Assembly: GCF_000423725.1 (NCBI RefSeq)
Contig: NZ_AUIN01000013.1
Coordinates: 62,001 to 126,000 of the forward strand
Origin: Streptococcus devriesei DSM 19639
GTDB lineage: Bacteria; Bacillota; Bacilli; Lactobacillales; Streptococcaceae
Direction: 5' to 3'
Length of the DNA stretch: 64,000 nucleotides
Shown: positions 38,233-46,823 of the stretch, piece after piece
How positions within the stretch are numbered: the stretch's first letter is position 1
Layout of the letters: every line of letters starts with the position of its first letter
The notes under the pieces: model-generated
Told to the model about the DNA's origin: nothing
Seen by the model: only the letters and a program-made list of their open reading frames with translations
Database searches by the model: none
Position numbers and translations under genes: made by a program

Positions 38233-38625
38233 ATGATGGCAAATGAAATGATCGGAGAAATTGTTATTTCTCCACGTGTGCTTGAAGTGATTACAGGCAT
38301 CGCTACCACTAAGGTTGAAGGTGTCCACTCACTTCATAATAAAACAGTAGCTGACAGTTTCAGCAAGGTTGCTCATGGACGGGGCGTTTATCTTCAGACA
38401 GAAGAAGACGGTACCGTTAACGCTGATATTTATGTCTATCTGCAGTACGGGGTCAATGTACCGGCAGTTTCTATCGAAATTCAGCAGGCGGTCAAGGCGG
38501 CTGTTTATGATATGGCAGAAGTCAGTCTTTCAGCTGTTAATGTCCATGTTGTTGGTATTGTTCCTGAAAAAACACCAAAACCTGATATGAAAACCCTGTT
38601 TGATGAGGATTTCCTTGATGGCTAG
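38233..38625 (+). CDS. Asp23/Gls24 family envelope stress response protein
   Basis: A 130-residue member of the Asp23/Gls24 family, here the form that lies between efp and nusB in streptococci (YqhY-like in Bacillus). The core is [27 protein letters not shown], followed by [17 protein letters not shown]. The family has been linked to envelope stress and, for YqhY, to acetyl-CoA carboxylase regulation. Two adjacent ATGs (38233, 38236) follow AAAGGATC; the second has better spacing. It overlaps nusB by 8 bases. Confidence 0.92.
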   Translation: MMANEMIGEIVISPRVLEVITGIATTKVEGVHSLHNKTVADSFSKVAHGRGVYLQTEEDGTVNADIYVYLQYGVNVPAVSIEIQQAVKAAVYDMAEVSLSAVNVHVVGIVPEKTPKPDMKTLFDEDFLDG

Positions 38626-39046
38626 TGTGTTTAGTGATTCGAGACGTGATCTGCGTGAACGTGCCTTTCAGGCACTCTTTTCTTTGGAATTCGGCGGCGA
38701 CAGCCTTAAAGCTGCTGATTTTGCCTATACCTATGACAAGACTGAGGAGGAAGAAGCCGATTTGCCTTTGTTCCTGCTGGCCTTGGTTCAGGGGGTATCT
38801 GACTGCAAAGAAGAGCTGGATAAAAGCATTTCCCAGCATCTTAAATCAGGCTGGACGCTTTCCCGCCTGACGCTGGTTGATAAAAACTTGCTGCGGCTGG
38901 GTTTATATGAAATTAAATATTATGAGGAAACACCGGAACGTGTTGCTCTCAATGAAATCATTGAAATTTCAAAGAAATATTCCGATGACAAATCCAGCAA
39001 GTTTATTAATGGTGTCTTAAGTCAGTTTATTGCTGAGAAAAAATAG
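38618..39046 (+). CDS. nusB: Transcription antitermination protein NusB
   Basis: A 142-residue all-helical NusB, which acts with NusE/S10 in rRNA antitermination. The start ATG at 38618 gives the expected [21 protein letters not shown] start and has GAGGA 7 bases upstream. The C-terminal region [26 protein letters not shown] is the family signature. It overlaps the previous gene by 8 bases. A terminator follows. Confidence 0.97.
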   Translation: MASVFSDSRRDLRERAFQALFSLEFGGDSLKAADFAYTYDKTEEEEADLPLFLLALVQGVSDCKEELDKSISQHLKSGWTLSRLTLVDKNLLRLGLYEIKYYEETPERVALNEIIEISKKYSDDKSSKFINGVLSQFIAEKK

Positions 39047-39047
39047 A

Positions 39048-39107
39048 AGCCCGACCTGAAATTTTTTGCTGCTGCTAAAGCTCAAAAAATCAGCCGGGCT
39101 TTTTTAT
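39048..39107 (+). terminator. Terminator after nusB
   Basis: AAGCCCG and CGGGCTT at the ends, an interior AAATTTTTTG/CAAAAAAT pairing, then T6. Confidence 0.75.
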
Positions 39108-39121
39108 GTGAAAAGAAGAGT

Positions 39122-39150
39122 TTGAAAAATGAAAGCGCATACGCTATAAT
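39122..39150 (+). promoter_or_regulatory. GH32 gene promoter with cre in spacer
   Basis: TTGAAA (39122-39127), a 17-base spacer and TATAAT (39145-39150). The cre ATGAAAGCGCATACGC (39129-39144, 14 of 16 matches) fills the spacer. Confidence 0.75.
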
Positions 39151-39182
39151 GAAAGTATCTGTTTGAATCAAAGGAGAAGAAA

Positions 39183-40643
39183 ATGAAAGAATGGACGCGG
39201 GAAGAGCGCTACCGTGTACTGCAGAGTGCAGATGATATTCGCGGGCTTTATGAGGCCATCAAAAAGTCTGATTACAGACAAACCTATCACCTACAGCCGA
39301 TTACAGGCTTATCAAGTGATCCCAACGGTTTTGTCTATCATAAGGGTATCTGGCATCTTTTTTACCAGTGGTGTCCCTGGGGTGCTGTACATGGCTTAAA
39401 ATACTGGTATCATACGGTATCAAAGGATTTGGTTCATTGGGAAAACCGCGGTGTCGGCATTTATCCGGATTCTTTTTACGATAATAAAGGAGTGCATTCA
39501 GGCTCAGGTTTTTCAACAGGGGAGGATCTCTATCTTTTTTATACAGGCAATCATCGTGATGACAATTGGGTGCGGACACCTTATACCTGTGTTGCCAAGC
39601 TGGAAGATTCCGGCGAATTGGTGAAAGCCCCTCAGCCTCTTTTTGGGCCTCATGAAAATTATACAGAGCACCAGCGTGACCCTAAAGTTGTTTATGATGA
39701 AGAAACACAAAAATATTACATTCTTCTGGGTGCCCAATCCAAGGACCTTAAGGGCAAGGTTTTAATTTACAGCTCGGATTCTTTGCTGGAAGGCTGGACC
39801 TTTGCCGGTGAACTGCAGGTTCCGGGATTTGAAAACTTGGGCGGCATGTGGGAGTGCCCGTCCATTGAACGCATTTCCGGCAAGGATGTCTTAGTTTTTT
39901 CACCTCAGTACACAACCTTGCCGCATCGTAATCAAAATACTAATCATAATGTCTATTTACTTGGGAAAATGGATTATCAGAACTTAACCTTCACAGCAGA
40001 AGGAGACTACCGCCATCTGGATTATGGCTTTGACTTTTATGCAGCGCAGTTTGCAGCTGGGGTAAAGGATTCTGATAGGGCTATTTTAACGGCTTGGATG
40101 GGGCTGCCGGATAATCACTACCCGACGGAAGCAGAAGATTGGGAGGGCAGTCTGACCCTGCCGCGTGAACTGCGTCTGGTTAATAACCGGTTGATTCAGC
40201 GTCCTATAGAGGGCATGGCTTCACTTCGTAAGCAGCCGCTGACTTTGGATAAGGAGCTGCCCAGAGTTTGTGAATTAGAGGTGCTGAACGCTCGGAAACA
40301 GGATTTTGACTTGCGGCTGTTCAGCAAGAAAGATGGCAGCGGCGGTTTTCGCATTTCTTATGACAGTAAAACAAAGCTTTGTACAGTTGACCGCAGTCAG
40401 ATGGATCAGCATTTCAATGCAGAGCTTGGAGAATGTTTGACGATTCCCATGGAGGATGAGCTGACGAAACTTGCTGTCTATATTGACAAGAGCTCTGTTG
40501 AGCTGTTTATCAATGACGGTCAGGCAACCTTTACCTCTCATCTTTATCCGACAGCGGCAGAAAAGTACTATGCTGCGGATTCTCATCTTGAGCTTAAAGG
40601 CTGGCTGCTAAAACAGGCAGTGTCAGATGATTTTGTTGTTTAG
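39183..40643 (+). CDS. Second GH32 family enzyme (sucrose-6-phosphate hydrolase-like)
   Basis: A 486-residue glycoside hydrolase family 32 protein, a paralog of the ScrB encoded nearby. The nucleophile is Asp46 in LSSDPNG, where most members have NDPNG. RDPK (transition-state stabiliser region) is in EHQRDPKVV, and the acid/base Glu in MWECPS. A C-terminal beta-sandwich follows. There is no signal peptide, so it acts in the cytoplasm on an imported substrate such as sucrose 6-phosphate or a phosphorylated fructo-oligosaccharide. It is expressed alone from a cre-containing promoter, convergent with scrR. Confidence 0.88.
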   Translation: MKEWTREERYRVLQSADDIRGLYEAIKKSDYRQTYHLQPITGLSSDPNGFVYHKGIWHLFYQWCPWGAVHGLKYWYHTVSKDLVHWENRGVGIYPDSFYDNKGVHSGSGFSTGEDLYLFYTGNHRDDNWVRTPYTCVAKLEDSGELVKAPQPLFGPHENYTEHQRDPKVVYDEETQKYYILLGAQSKDLKGKVLIYSSDSLLEGWTFAGELQVPGFENLGGMWECPSIERISGKDVLVFSPQYTTLPHRNQNTNHNVYLLGKMDYQNLTFTAEGDYRHLDYGFDFYAAQFAAGVKDSDRAILTAWMGLPDNHYPTEAEDWEGSLTLPRELRLVNNRLIQRPIEGMASLRKQPLTLDKELPRVCELEVLNARKQDFDLRLFSKKDGSGGFRISYDSKTKLCTVDRSQMDQHFNAELGECLTIPMEDELTKLAVYIDKSSVELFINDGQATFTSHLYPTAAEKYYAADSHLELKGWLLKQAVSDDFVV

Positions 40644-40647
40644 AAAA

Positions 40648-40698
40648 GGGAGTGGGAAAGAACTCAACAAATGACAAAAGAGTTCGTCTTCCCACCCC
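40648..40698. terminator. Hairpin after the second GH32 gene
   Basis: GTGGGAA...GAACTC and GAGTTC...TTCCCAC arms around about 14 bases, then CCCCC. It lacks a T tract and adjoins the inverted repeat element 40752-40845. Confidence 0.5.
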
Positions 40699-40751
40699 CG
40701 CACAGTTGGCTAGGTTTTCCGCTTTGGCCTTGTGGCAAAAGGAAAGCCAGC

Positions 40752-40845
40752 CAGCAGTGGTTCATTGGTGCTAAAGCACCTAATGAACTGTGCAGGGGTA
40801 AGACTAAGTTGGCTTAGCCAACAAGTCTTACTCCCAACCACTGCG
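40752..40845 (-). repeat. Structured intergenic repeat, copy 1 (inverted relative to 60296-60389)
   Basis: The minus strand matches 60296-60389 over about 90 bases, running from GCAGTGGTTGGGAG to GAACCACTGC. Inner stems are TTGGC/GCCAA and AGGTGCT/AGCACCT. The central stem differs from copy 2 by a paired change (see finding). Confidence 0.85.
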
Positions 40846-40884
40846 CCAAGAGCTTATTCCAAAACAGGAATATTGGGCGAGTTT

Positions 40885-41850
40885 TTAAATACTTCTGCCA
40901 GATATTAAAGTGATGGGGAGTTTATGCTCTTTGTCACTTAGCGTTTGTCCGGCGATTTTTTTAAGCAGCAATTCGACAGTCAGCTGAGCAATATCATGGA
41001 TCGGCTGTTTAATAGTCGTCAGCTGCGGCAGGTAATTTTCAATAAAGGCAGTGCCGTCGTAGCCGATTAATTTTAAGTCTTGAGGAATCTTAATCTGTGA
41101 TTCATTGGCCACTTTCATAACCAGCATAGCTGTCAGATCGTCAGATGTGAAAATTCCATCTGGATGAAAGCGCTCAAGAATCGTTTTGATTTCCATCTCC
41201 TTGCGGACAGGGGAATAGTCGCTGGAAACGTTAATGAAATAAGCGTCAGGCAGAACAGAATTGAAGCCTGTGCGGCGCAGGGCTGTAGGCGAGCAGCTGT
41301 CATCGTTGCCGGTAATCATGACAATGCGCTTGCAGCCGGCTTCCTTCAAGCTGTGAGCAGCCAGAACGCCGCCTTGAAAATTATCGGATGAAACAACAGG
41401 AATATTAGGGGATAGGTTGCGGTCAAAGGAAATAATAGGAGCAGTGACGCGGTCATAATCAGTAATTCCTAAATTATGGCTGCCGGAGATAATGCCATCC
41501 ACCTGATTGGCTTCCAGCATTTCCAGATATTCACGTTCCTTGTCAGAATCGTGTTCGCTGTTGCAGATAATGGTCTTGTAACCCTTATCAAACAGCTCGC
41601 GTTCTAAATGCTCAATTAATTCGGCATAAAAGATATGGCTGATATTGGGGAAAATGAGGCCAACCAGCTTAGAGGATTTGCCCTGCAAACTTCTGGCAAG
41701 ATTATTGGGCTTGTAGCCCAGTTCACGCATGGCCTCATTAACCTTTTGAATGGTTTTTTTGGAAAGATAGCCTTTTTTATTAATCACGCGGGAAACAGTA
41801 GTAGGACTGACGCCCGCTAATTCTGCAACATCTGTTAATTTTGTAACCAT
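40885..41850 (-). CDS. scrR: Sucrose operon repressor ScrR, LacI family
   Basis: A 321-residue LacI/GalR-family repressor. The N-terminal helix-turn-helix is LTDVAELAGVSPTTVSRVIN (about 5-24), followed by the hinge and a periplasmic-binding-protein-like effector domain. In S. mutans ScrR represses scrA and scrB. It lies 3 bases after scrB on the same strand, so scrB-scrR is one operon and ScrR likely regulates itself. No change in key DNA-binding residues was seen. Confidence 0.95.
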   Translation of the reverse strand: MVTKLTDVAELAGVSPTTVSRVINKKGYLSKKTIQKVNEAMRELGYKPNNLARSLQGKSSKLVGLIFPNISHIFYAELIEHLERELFDKGYKTIICNSEHDSDKEREYLEMLEANQVDGIISGSHNLGITDYDRVTAPIISFDRNLSPNIPVVSSDNFQGGVLAAHSLKEAGCKRIVMITGNDDSCSPTALRRTGFNSVLPDAYFINVSSDYSPVRKEMEIKTILERFHPDGIFTSDDLTAMLVMKVANESQIKIPQDLKLIGYDGTAFIENYLPQLTTIKQPIHDIAQLTVELLLKKIAGQTLSDKEHKLPITLISGRSI

Positions 41851-41853
41851 AAT

Positions 41854-43293
41854 CTAATAGTCTAATTCAAAGTACTTACCGGCTGGCTGCCCTTGTTTGA
41901 TAGCAATACCGGTCTGGTCTGCATGCGGGAAAACGCGGCCTGTAAATACTTTTTCCCCCTTATTGATGAAAATTTCAAAAATGGACTTATCAATGAAAAT
42001 ATTGGCGGTCGTTGTTTTGTTATCAATTGTACAGGAACGGGTTGTGCCGTATTCAAGAGCGTACTGTTCTCCTGCCTGAGAGCGATCCAGCAGAATTTCC
42101 CCTTTTTTGGTATCAACAACTATTGATAAGCCTTTGCTGTCTTGATCAGCAAATAAGATAATTTCACTGCGGCTGTCCTTATCAAAAGTCAGCTCCAGCT
42201 CATAAGTATTGTTGGTTGAGCTCATATTGGTGAAGTTCTGTTCTTCCTGACGAAGGGCAGTAACAGTATCGACAGGATACTGGTAGAGTTTTCCGTCTTT
42301 AATCGTCAGTTCTTTAACCAGGCTCATAGCTCCCTGATAATCATACTTATCGGTCGGGTATTCCACATCAGGAAGTCCGATCCAGCTGATAGACAAGGCT
42401 CTGCCGTTAGGAGCGTTGAAGGCCTGAGTTGCATAGACTTCAAAGCCATAATCTAAATTATGAATCTCGGAAGGATTGACCAGAGCCGCTTTTTCTGTGT
42501 CAAACGTTTGACCTATCTTATACATGTTTGGATAAATGTTGTCGTAATCAATGACCTTTTTGTCAAGCCCTTGAGGACAGTAAAGAAGAACCGGCTGGTC
42601 ATCTACAAAAACCAGATTGGGGCATTCAATCATGTAAGAGGTGGCATCATTGTCAAAATCCAAATCTCCGACAAAGGTCCATTTTTTATAACTATTGTTC
42701 AGTGCCTTATAAAGCTTGATAAATCCTTTTTTATCCAGACTTTGGGCACCGATAATAGCGTAGTAGTCGCCTTTGTAGAAGAAAATCTGCGGGTCGCGAA
42801 AATGTTCGGTAACATCGTCTGGCTTAGCAATCAGCGTTTGAGGGACTTTTTCTAAATGTCCGCTGCTGTCCAGCAGACCGCCGTTTTGATAAGTATGCCG
42901 CACCCAGTTTTCATCGCGGACATTGCCTGTATAAAAGATGAACAGCTTATCGCCAAACTGCATGGCAGAGCCCGAGTACATGCCGTGGCTGTCCAGAGAA
43001 GTATCCGGATATAAGATTGTTCCTGTTTCTTTAAAATGGATTAAGTCGGTTGACTCTGTCTGTACCCAAGATTTGAGACCGTGAGCTGCTCCAAAAGGGA
43101 AGTACTGATAGAACAGCTGCCATTTTCCTTTGAAGTAGGAGAAGCCGTTGGGATCATTGAGAAGACCATAGGCCGGTTCAACATGAAATACTGTATGCCA
43201 AGGAGAACGTGCAGCATTGTCTTTGATTTTCTGAACCTCTTCCTTTGTCCATTTATCATATGGTTTATACTTTTGTTCTGTTGTTAATGCCAT
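41854..43293 (-). CDS. scrB: Sucrose-6-phosphate hydrolase
   Basis: A 479-residue GH32 enzyme that splits sucrose 6-phosphate, delivered by ScrA, into glucose 6-phosphate and fructose. The nucleophile is Asp47 in LLNDPNG, RDP is in HFRDPQIFF and the acid/base Glu in IECPN. A beta-sandwich C-terminal domain follows. It is divergent from scrA and operonic with scrR; the ribosome site is TGGAGGCAC. The overall similarity to the second GH32 protein is clear but well below that of recent duplicates. Confidence 0.96.
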   Translation of the reverse strand: MALTTEQKYKPYDKWTKEEVQKIKDNAARSPWHTVFHVEPAYGLLNDPNGFSYFKGKWQLFYQYFPFGAAHGLKSWVQTESTDLIHFKETGTILYPDTSLDSHGMYSGSAMQFGDKLFIFYTGNVRDENWVRHTYQNGGLLDSSGHLEKVPQTLIAKPDDVTEHFRDPQIFFYKGDYYAIIGAQSLDKKGFIKLYKALNNSYKKWTFVGDLDFDNDATSYMIECPNLVFVDDQPVLLYCPQGLDKKVIDYDNIYPNMYKIGQTFDTEKAALVNPSEIHNLDYGFEVYATQAFNAPNGRALSISWIGLPDVEYPTDKYDYQGAMSLVKELTIKDGKLYQYPVDTVTALRQEEQNFTNMSSTNNTYELELTFDKDSRSEIILFADQDSKGLSIVVDTKKGEILLDRSQAGEQYALEYGTTRSCTIDNKTTTANIFIDKSIFEIFINKGEKVFTGRVFPHADQTGIAIKQGQPAGKYFELDY

Positions 43294-43380
43294 AGTGCCT
43301 CCATCATATAATTCTATACTATTATACTAGACGTTTTCTTCTTAAAAATCAATATTTTAACGCAAAAACTAACTTTTTTC

Positions 43381-43450
43381 TGTAAAACGATTGACATATT
43401 ATAAAAAAATGATAAAATATAAAGCGTGGGAAGTAAAAAAACGCTTTCAA
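43381..43450 (+). promoter_or_regulatory. scrA promoter with candidate operator and cre
   Basis: TTGACA (43391-43396), a 16-base spacer and TAAAAT (43413-43418). TGTAAAACGATTGACA (43381-43396) is an imperfect CG-centred inverted repeat overlapping the -35 and is a candidate ScrR operator. A cre on the minus strand (43435-43450, 14 of 16 matches) lies downstream of the -10. Confidence 0.6.
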
Positions 43451-43485
43451 AAAACATAACAAAATATCAAAGGAGTTTTTTGCAA

Positions 43486-45393
43486 ATGGATAATACACAA
43501 ATTGCAAAAGAAGTCATTGAGGCCTTAGGAGGACGGGACAACGTACGCAGCGTTGCTCACTGTGCTACCAGGCTTCGTGTAATGGTTGTTGATGAGGATA
43601 AAATTGACAAAAAAAAGGCTGAGAGCATCGAAAAAGTTCAAGGAGCCTTCTTTAATTCCGGTCAATATCAAATCATCTTCGGAACAGGTACTGTTAACAA
43701 GATTTACGATGAAGTGGTATCACTTGGCTTGCCTACCTCTTCAACCGGAGAACAAAAAGCTCAAGCCGCTAAAGAAGGAAATGCCTTCCAGCGCGCTATT
43801 CGGACTTTTGGTGATGTCTTCGTACCGCTTTTGCCGGCTATCGTTGCTACAGGTCTTTTTATGGGTGTCCGCGGTGCCATCAATAACGACACAATCTTAG
43901 GATTATTCGGCACTACATCAAAAGCTTTTTCAGCATCGAATTTCTATACTTATACGGTAGTCTTGACTGATACGGCCTTTGCCTTCTTTCCAGCCTTAAT
44001 TTCCTGGTCTGCCTTTCGTGTGTTTGGCGGGAATCCGGTTATTGGTTTGGTACTCGGTTTAATGATGGTTAACTCAGCTTTGCCAAATGCTTGGGATGTT
44101 GCCTCTAATGCAGCTAAACCTATCATGTACTTCGGCTTTATTCCGGTAGTTGGTTATCAAAACTCTGTATTGCCGGCTTTCTTCGTTGGTCTGCTGGGTG
44201 CTAAATTTGAAAAATGGCTGCACAAAAAAGTTCCGGACGTACTTGATTTATTGGTAGTGCCGTTTGTGACATTTACAGTCATGTCTGCTCTTGCACTCTT
44301 TGTTATCGGCCCTGTCTTCCACTCAGTTGAAGACTATGTCCTTGCTGCTACGAAGTTCCTCTTACATTTACCGCTTGGTTTGTCAGGTTTGATACTCGGA
44401 GGACTCCATCAATTGGTCGTTGTGACCGGTGTTCACCACATTTTCAACTTGCTTGAATCACAATTGATTGCGGCAGACGGAAAAGACCCATTTAACGCTA
44501 TTATTACAGCAGCGATGACTGCACAGGCCGGCGCAACACTTGCAGTCGGTGTGAAAACAAAATCTGCTAAATTAAAAGCCCTTGCCTTCCCGGCAGCTTT
44601 ATCAGCAGGTTTGGGAATCACTGAACCAGCAATCTTTGGTGTAAACTTACGTTTTGGTAAACCATTTATCTTAGGGCTTGTCGCAGGTGCTTTCGGCGGC
44701 TGGCTGGCATCATTATTCAACCTTGCCGGAACAGGTTTTGGTATTACAATCATTCCGGGTTCCCTCCTTTACTTGAATGGACAGATTCTTAAGTATGTTA
44801 TCATGGTATTGGTAACAACAGCGCTTGGTTTTGCTTTGACTTACTTCTTTGGTTATGAAGATGAAGAAGAACAAGCAGAAGAAACTGTAAAGGAAACAGA
44901 AGAAACAAAAGCCGCAGCAGAAACTCCTGTTGAAGTGACTGATGATGTCCTCAGCGCACCTCTTGCCGGTGAAGTTGTGGATCTGAAATCAGTAAAAGAT
45001 CCGGTATTCTCCAGCGAAGCAATGGGTAAAGGTGTTGCCATCAAACCTAGCGGCAACGCTGTTTATGCACCAGCTGACGGTACAATTCAAATCGCATTTG
45101 ACACAGGCCATGCCTACGGTATTAAGACCGACAAGGGAGCAGAAATCCTGATTCATATCGGTATTGATACAGTATCTATGAATGGTGACGGCTTTGATCA
45201 AAAAGTAAAAGCTGACCAAAAAGTGAAAAAAGGCGATGTTCTGGGAACATTTGACAGTGCTAAGATTGCACAAGCCGGTCTTGATGACACAACCATGTTT
45301 ATCATTACTAACACGGCAGATTATGCTTCAGTTTCACCTGTTGCCTCAGGAACAGTGGCTGTTGGCGATGACTTGCTGGAAGTTAAAAAATAA
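43486..45393 (+). CDS. scrA: Sucrose-specific PTS EIIBCA
   Basis: A 635-residue sucrose permease of the PTS. EIIB is at the N-terminus with the phosphorylated Cys in SVAHCATRLR. The EIIC membrane domain covers about 105-460. After an acidic Glu/Thr-rich linker, the EIIA domain has its active His in ILIHIGIDTV. I use the ATG at 43486, which has AAAGGAG and gives MDNTQIAKEVIEALGG; the longer frame from 43426 would start upstream of the cre. In S. mutans this is the main high-affinity sucrose transporter. Confidence 0.97.
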   Translation: MDNTQIAKEVIEALGGRDNVRSVAHCATRLRVMVVDEDKIDKKKAESIEKVQGAFFNSGQYQIIFGTGTVNKIYDEVVSLGLPTSSTGEQKAQAAKEGNAFQRAIRTFGDVFVPLLPAIVATGLFMGVRGAINNDTILGLFGTTSKAFSASNFYTYTVVLTDTAFAFFPALISWSAFRVFGGNPVIGLVLGLMMVNSALPNAWDVASNAAKPIMYFGFIPVVGYQNSVLPAFFVGLLGAKFEKWLHKKVPDVLDLLVVPFVTFTVMSALALFVIGPVFHSVEDYVLAATKFLLHLPLGLSGLILGGLHQLVVVTGVHHIFNLLESQLIAADGKDPFNAIITAAMTAQAGATLAVGVKTKSAKLKALAFPAALSAGLGITEPAIFGVNLRFGKPFILGLVAGAFGGWLASLFNLAGTGFGITIIPGSLLYLNGQILKYVIMVLVTTALGFALTYFFGYEDEEEQAEETVKETEETKAAAETPVEVTDDVLSAPLAGEVVDLKSVKDPVFSSEAMGKGVAIKPSGNAVYAPADGTIQIAFDTGHAYGIKTDKGAEILIHIGIDTVSMNGDGFDQKVKADQKVKKGDVLGTFDSAKIAQAGLDDTTMFIITNTADYASVSPVASGTVAVGDDLLEVKK

Positions 45394-45400
45394 CAGATTT

Positions 45401-45440
45401 TGCTGAGGTTAGTACACACATCTAGCCTCAGCTTTTATTT
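45401..45440 (+). terminator. Terminator after scrA
   Basis: GCTGAGGTTAG and CTAGCCTCAGC with a 9-base loop, followed by TTTTATTTTTATT. Confidence 0.9.
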
Positions 45441-45583
45441 TTATTATGCAGCATTAAAAGCAGGATTCTTTCTTAACAGACCCTTTATTTATGGTATAAT
45501 GAAAAGTAGTTTCCTATAAAATTATGCTCTTGCAAGCAAGGGTAACTACCGGATATTGAAGCAAAAAAGATTCGAGGTTTACT

Positions 45584-46465
45584 ATGTCTAAATTATATGG
45601 CAGCGTGGAAGCTGGCGGAACAAAATTTGTCTGTGCAGTTGGCGATGACAATTTTCAGATCGTTGAAAAAGTTCAATTTCCAACAACAACTCCTTACGAA
45701 ACGATTGAAAAGACTGTTGACTTTTTCAAAAAATTCGAAGCAGATTTGGCCGGGATAGCAATCGGTTCTTTTGGGCCTATTGACATTGATCCAAATTCAG
45801 AAACTTACGGTTATATTACGTCAACCCCCAAACCTAACTGGGCCAATGTTGATTTGGTAGGTTTGATGTCCAAAGATTTTAAGATTCCTTTTTACTTTAC
45901 AACGGATGTTAATTCTTCTGCCTACGGGGAAACCGTTGCTCGCCCTAAGGTGAAAAGCTTGGTCTACTACACAATCGGTACCGGTATCGGAGCAGGAGCT
46001 ATCCAAAACGGTGAATTTATCGGCGGTGTCGGACACACAGAAGCAGGACATACTTATATGGCTCTTCATCCAAGCGATGCAGCTAACGATTTTTACGGTG
46101 TCTGCCCTTTTCATAGGGGCTGTCTGGAAGGTCTGGCTGCAGGTCCCAGTCTTGAAGCCAGAACTGGTATTCGCGGGGAACTGATTGAGCAAAATTCAGA
46201 TGTTTGGGATATTCAAGCTTACTATATTGCTCAGGCTGCTATTCAGGCGACAATGCTTTACCGGCCGCAGGTTATCGTTTTTGGCGGCGGTGTCATGGCT
46301 CAGGAACATATGCTGCGCCGGGTCCGTGAAAAATTTACGGCCTTGCTTAATGACTATCTTCCAGTGCCTGATGTTAAAGATTACATCGTCACACCGGCAG
46401 TTGCTGATAACGGTTCTGCGACATTGGGAAATTTTGCTCTGGCGAAAAAAATTACTAAAAAATAA
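45584..46465 (+). CDS. scrK: Fructokinase, ROK family
   Basis: A 293-residue ROK-family kinase that phosphorylates fructose released by ScrB. The ATP motif is EAGGTKF (about 8-14). The catalytic and zinc-binding region is GHTEAGHTYMALHP, followed by CPFHRGCLEGLAAGPS with its Cys and His ligands. A TATAAT preceded by TGG (45496-45501) gives it a separate promoter. In S. mutans the gene is adjacent to scrA and manA; here a beta-glucoside cassette lies between it and manA. Confidence 0.95.
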   Translation: MSKLYGSVEAGGTKFVCAVGDDNFQIVEKVQFPTTTPYETIEKTVDFFKKFEADLAGIAIGSFGPIDIDPNSETYGYITSTPKPNWANVDLVGLMSKDFKIPFYFTTDVNSSAYGETVARPKVKSLVYYTIGTGIGAGAIQNGEFIGGVGHTEAGHTYMALHPSDAANDFYGVCPFHRGCLEGLAAGPSLEARTGIRGELIEQNSDVWDIQAYYIAQAAIQATMLYRPQVIVFGGGVMAQEHMLRRVREKFTALLNDYLPVPDVKDYIVTPAVADNGSATLGNFALAKKITKK

Positions 46466-46530
46466 ATGATTTATATAAAATTTCAGACTGAAGAAAAAGT
46501 CTATTTTTTCAAAAAGTAATATTTTGTTAT

Positions 46531-46665
46531 GATACTTTCCTTAGGTAGCACGGACGGTAGCGACTTCCTTCGGAATTCCATACCTAGATTTTGAGTCTGG
46601 GTCTCAAAATCTCCGAGAGGCAGAAACAGTGAGTTTCTGCCTCTTTTGCTACATCGGAAAGTATC
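46531..46665. repeat. 135-base element bounded by perfect 10-bp inverted repeats
   Basis: GATACTTTCC (46531-46540) and GGAAAGTATC (46656-46665) close the element, with GTAGC/GCTAC just inside. Within are GATTTTGAG/CTCAAAATC (7-base loop) and GAGGCAGAAAC/GTTTCTGCCTC (5-base loop) followed by TTTT. It therefore folds as a closed multi-stem structure. It lies between scrK and bglA, at one edge of the beta-glucoside cassette. No coding potential was seen. Confidence 0.7.
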
Positions 46666-46823
46666 AGGTTAGGCTTTGATTGTCTCTATATCATTTTACA
46701 AAAATGAAAAGTAATATTATTCTATGATGAAATTTTAGAGAGAATTTAGTTTTGAGAGTTTGTCTACAACCTGAAATCCATGGTTGATTTCAACCATGGA
46801 TCTTTGTCTTTTTTGTTGATTGA
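46666..46823. other. Intergenic region downstream of bglA with hairpin
   Basis: ATCCATGGTT and AACCATGGAT (46776-46801) form a perfect hairpin downstream of bglA (minus strand). The T tract is poor in that direction and better (TCTTTGTCTTTTTTG) in the plus direction. Confidence 0.5.
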
